IMG/VR virus record: IMGVR_UViG_3300032093_000332
Coordinates: 1 to 39,563 of that record
Origin: a virus
Direction: 5' to 3' (one strand)
DNA length: 39,563 bases
The translations under genes were made by a program, and so were the position numbers. Under the pieces are notes generated by a model, which had not been told where the DNA came from, made no database searches, and was given only the letters and a program-made list of their open reading frames with translations. This document shows positions 37,545 through 39,563 of this stretch, one piece after another; the stretch's first letter is position 1; the number at the start of each line of letters is the position of its first letter.

Positions 37545-37926
37545 TACCGCTCAACTCTGAAACATGTTTACAAGCTTTACGAAATTGAAAGCCAGGGCAA
37601 GTACAATCCCAACCTTTACTATTTTTTGTGACAATGTATTTGTTACCTTTACTACCTGCGACCTCAAATACTTTTACATCCGTGTCAACATCTTTCATTG
37701 TACCACTTAGTAGTTCAATATCATTTACTAAGTCCATACTAATAACACGGACTTTCATAAACTCATCACCTGTAATACAAAACTGACGATCATTTAACCA
37801 TTTGTAGTTAGGAACGACAGTACCCTCAAATACCCTGTGATCGGGCTGAGGGGGAATCATATTAGGTCCCTGTACAAAACGTACAGTGACCTTAACTTTA
37901 CTATCCTTTGTAGGAACTTGTATCAT
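37534..37926 (-). CDS. SWIM zinc-finger protein
   Basis: A 130-residue protein whose C-terminus GWDCTCPGFQFRKACKHVSEL is a SWIM zinc finger (C108, C110, C119, H121). SWIM domains bind DNA or proteins. The N-terminal 85 residues are beta-rich, and VFEVAGSKGNKYIVTKNSKGWDC leads into the finger, an arrangement common in small phage SWIM proteins. Confidence 0.85.
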   Translation of the reverse strand: MIQVPTKDSKVKVTVRFVQGPNMIPPQPDHRVFEGTVVPNYKWLNDRQFCITGDEFMKVRVISMDLVNDIELLSGTMKDVDTDVKVFEVAGSKGNKYIVTKNSKGWDCTCPGFQFRKACKHVSELSGNEQ

Positions 37927-38129
37927 TTTTTAGTGGTGACAGAGGATTTGAACAAAATGCCGAAAAGAATCATAAGACCCCAAGCTTGTAGCCATCCAAT
38001 TTCTTTTACGCCTTCTACTGCAGGAACAAAACAACCATTCCAAAGTAGCATGACTGGATAACTAAAAAGCAATCCAAGTACAACAACAATACCGACAATC
38101 ATAAAAAATGCACTAGCCAAATCTTTCAT
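37923..38129 (-). CDS. small two-span membrane protein
   Basis: A 68-residue protein with membrane spans at about 6-32 and 47-62 (MIVGIVVVLGLLFSYPVML and AWGLMILFGILF). Three tandem ATGs lie at 38135, 38132 and 38129; the last is best spaced from AAGGAG. I have seen the NGC..A..GVKEIGW.QA pattern in other phage membrane proteins. Confidence 0.72.
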   Translation of the reverse strand: MKDLASAFFMIVGIVVVLGLLFSYPVMLLWNGCFVPAVEGVKEIGWLQAWGLMILFGILFKSSVTTKK

Positions 38130-38139
38130 CATCATCTCC

Positions 38140-38376
38140 TTACAATACATCCAATTGGATTTGTACGCCGTTCCAAGTACCACCAAGACCTGTGCTGCAA
38201 CTTTCAACACCATCACCCGTGCGATAGTTTTCAAAAGCTTGCAATGCCTCCATTGCTGCAAGATTGAAACTAATAAAGCCACCGACACCTTCGCGGATTT
38301 GTTTTGCAGTAGCGTAAAAACTTACATTACCACTGACAATACGAAATTTAGTATTGGATTTGAATGCGAAAGACAT
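38140..38376 (-). CDS. hypothetical protein
   Basis: A 78-residue protein starting MSFAFKSNTKFRIVSGNVSFYA, with GAGGGAGA upstream. It may be a beta-sheet N-terminus followed by a helix (FNLAAMEALQAFENYR). It lies in the operon started by the promoter at 38633-38661. Not recognised. Confidence 0.7.
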   Translation of the reverse strand: MSFAFKSNTKFRIVSGNVSFYATAKQIREGVGGFISFNLAAMEALQAFENYRTGDGVESCSTGLGGTWNGVQIQLDVL

Positions 38377-38377
38377 A

Positions 38378-38602
38378 TTATTCTCCCTCAGAAAAAATTG
38401 CTTCGTACACATATTCACGAACCGCAGTATCAGTAGCCTCACCAAAACCATCTACAGTAGAGATTTGGGTCAGCATATCATTTACTAGATTCCATGACCA
38501 ATTCATTTTCTTAGCACAAAACACAACACCGTCAATTACAGCATTGCCGTTGTCAGTAAACATACCGTAGTAGGGTTTGTCGTTGATAAGTAGTTCGTTC
38601 AT
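38378..38602 (-). CDS. hypothetical protein
   Basis: A 74-residue acidic protein starting MNELLINDKPYYGMFTDNGN, with a strong AAGGAGC SD. First gene after a family promoter. The frame is open further upstream, but that part is the promoter itself. Not recognised. Confidence 0.7.
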   Translation of the reverse strand: MNELLINDKPYYGMFTDNGNAVIDGVVFCAKKMNWSWNLVNDMLTQISTVDGFGEATDTAVREYVYEAIFSEGE

Positions 38603-38632
38603 TTCTTGCTCCTTGTTATTGACTATACCGTT

Positions 38633-38661
38633 ATTATATGCCCAAATGGATTTATTGTCAA
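38633..38661 (-). promoter_or_regulatory. sigma-70 promoter, conserved-spacer family copy 7
   Basis: Minus strand TTGACA (38661-38656), 17-base spacer starting ATAAATCCATTTGG, TATAAT (38638-38633). AAATGG and CCATTT flank the -35 as inverted arms (38644-38649, 38662-38667). Confidence 0.92.
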
Positions 38662-38667
38662 CCATTT

Positions 38668-38898
38668 TTATGTTAACAATTTGATAACAAGTCCAACTGT
38701 ATAAATTAGCAACAATGTTGCATTTATGACAATAAGACTCCATTCACGCCACATTATTGAGACAATCAACCAAACAAAAGCCCCTAGATTCAGTAGTGCT
38801 GGACCTAAGGGATAGAGATTAACACTAGTGCATATCGCCCCTGCAATTGTTATCACAGTTGCAAGCCATTTGAGATAAAATACAAGTTCTTTTTTCAT
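38668..38898 (-). CDS. multi-span small membrane protein, predicted leaderless
   Basis: A 76-residue protein with three hydrophobic segments (about 6-25, 29-47, 53-74) and few charges. The ATG lies six bases after the -10 of a consensus promoter and has no SD, so the mRNA is predicted to be leaderless. Topology resembles small inner-membrane YgjV-type or phage membrane proteins; role unknown. Confidence 0.72.
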   Translation of the reverse strand: MKKELVFYLKWLATVITIAGAICTSVNLYPLGPALLNLGAFVWLIVSIMWREWSLIVINATLLLIYTVGLVIKLLT

Positions 38899-38904
38899 AC
38901 TCGT

Positions 38905-38933
38905 ATTATATGCCCAAATGGATTTATTGTCAA
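38905..38933 (-). promoter_or_regulatory. sigma-70 promoter, conserved-spacer family copy 8
   Basis: Minus strand TTGACA (38933-38928), 17-base spacer starting ATAAATCCATTTGG, TATAAT (38910-38905). The next start codon is six bases beyond the -10. It lies just after the ClpP stop codon. Confidence 0.92.
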
Positions 38934-38936
38934 CTA

Positions 38937-39524
38937 TTATCTTTTTGTTATCACTTTGTCAGCTAGTCCATATGCTACAGATTGATCCGCGCTCATGTAG
39001 TTGTCACGTTCCATATCTTCTGCTAGTTCTTCAAATGTTTTACCTACACTATTATGCTTTACATAAATGTTTGTTAAGTTTCGTTTCATTTCAAGTATTT
39101 CATTAACTTGAATGAGCATATCAGTTGCTTGACCACGTGCGCCACCTGACGGTTGATGAATCATGTGTCTAGCATTTGGTAATATGTAACGTTTACCTGG
39201 TGAGCCTGCTGTGGAAAGTAAACTACCCATGCTACAAGCTTGTCCCATAACGATTGTAGATATATCACATCTTACAAATTGCATTGCATCATAGATTGCC
39301 ATACCAGCAGTTACACTACCGCCAGGACTATTGATATACAATGAAATATCTTTGGTATCGTCTTCACTTTCTAAAAACAATAGTTGTGCTACAACAAGAT
39401 TAGCCATGTGGTCATGAACTTCACCTTCAAGTAAAATTACACGGTCACGGAGTAGGCGACTGTAGATATCGTAACTACGTTCGCCTTTACTTGTGTGTTC
39501 AATAACGATTGGTACTAAAGCCAT
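38937..39524 (-). CDS. clpP: ATP-dependent protease proteolytic subunit ClpP
   Basis: A 195-residue ClpP serine protease of normal mature length. The triad is S98 in [11 protein letters not shown]123 in [11 protein letters not shown] and D174 in [27 protein letters not shown] and EILEMKRNL are conserved handle and oligomerisation regions. The usual GQAASMGA around the Ser is changed to GQACSMGS, placing a Cys next to the nucleophile. It would form tetradecamers and need a ClpX/ClpA partner, probably from the host. An SD (AGAGGAAC) precedes the ATG. Possible roles are degrading host factors or processing virion proteins. Confidence 0.95.
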   Translation of the reverse strand: MALVPIVIEHTSKGERSYDIYSRLLRDRVILLEGEVHDHMANLVVAQLLFLESEDDTKDISLYINSPGGSVTAGMAIYDAMQFVRCDISTIVMGQACSMGSLLSTAGSPGKRYILPNARHMIHQPSGGARGQATDMLIQVNEILEMKRNLTNIYVKHNSVGKTFEELAEDMERDNYMSADQSVAYGLADKVITKR

Positions 39525-39552
39525 TTTGTTCCTCTATAGTTAAATGTATGTT

Positions 39553-39558
39553 ATTATA
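39553..39558 (-). promoter_or_regulatory. probable -10 box of the clpP promoter
   Basis: TATAAT on the minus strand, 28 bases before the clpP ATG and within the small palindrome GTTATAATAAC. The -35 lies beyond the window edge, so the promoter is only half visible. Confidence 0.5.
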
Positions 39559-39563
39559 ACATA

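Overview
The window is a contiguous piece of a large tailed-phage genome (Caudoviricetes). It is AT-rich and very tightly packed with short overlapping genes, and it carries its own tRNA cluster, two tail-fibre-like genes, free-standing HNH and GIY-YIG endonucleases, and many small phage-type hypothetical genes. Near-consensus sigma-70 promoters, an entericidin-like lipoprotein, an ErpA-type carrier and T4-like head-protein signals point to a Gram-negative, probably proteobacterial host. The host itself cannot be named from the sequence. No integrase, attachment site or CRISPR array is visible, so I read it as lytic phage rather than prophage.

Layout. (1) 1-2379, plus strand: eight tRNA genes (Met/Ile CAT, Gly TCC, Leu TAA, Leu TAG, Val TAC, Trp CCA, Cys GCA, Met CAT). 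Between them lie an HNH endonuclease, an RNA polymerase omega subunit, a small hypothetical gene, a probable structured RNA and a parvulin-type prolyl isomerase. The tRNA-Leu(TAA) gene is split by a 208-nt group I intron, and the HNH gene ends inside its 5' exon. (2) 2397-12313, plus strand: a metallophosphoesterase, a secreted D,D-peptidase, a HExxH protein, a GIY-YIG nuclease and then about 30 small early-type genes, many with ATGA or TAATG overlaps. These are driven by repeated promoters that share their -35, -10 and most of the spacer. The block ends in a terminator facing the next block. (3) 12335-29261, minus strand: virion and late genes. These are two tail-fibre/adhesin genes and a LamG-like gene, then ErpA, a glycosyltransferase, an Fe/Mn superoxide dismutase and translation initiation factor IF-1. 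They are followed by three proteins with T4-like capsid-targeting N-termini (one has a lysozyme/transglycosylase-like domain), a 5'(3')-deoxynucleotidase and membrane proteins. (4) 29354-30586, plus strand: a short island of secreted or membrane proteins. (5) 30549-39524, minus strand: dCMP deaminase, radical SAM enzyme, methyltransferase, cupin, winged-helix protein, a second metallophosphoesterase, SWIM zinc finger, small membrane proteins and ClpP.

How the genes fit together. The phage appears to carry homologues of core host machinery: transcription (omega), translation (IF-1, tRNAs), protein folding and turnover (parvulin, ClpP), Fe-S assembly (ErpA) and oxidative defence (SOD). It also carries nucleotide metabolism genes (dCMP deaminase, deoxynucleotidase) and envelope-directed functions (S11 peptidase, entericidin-like lipoprotein, lysozyme-like head protein). 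The most notable features are IF-1 and omega in one phage, the HNH/tRNA-Leu/group I intron arrangement, a family of at least eight promoters with a conserved spacer, and several genes whose start codon sits at the predicted transcription start (leaderless).
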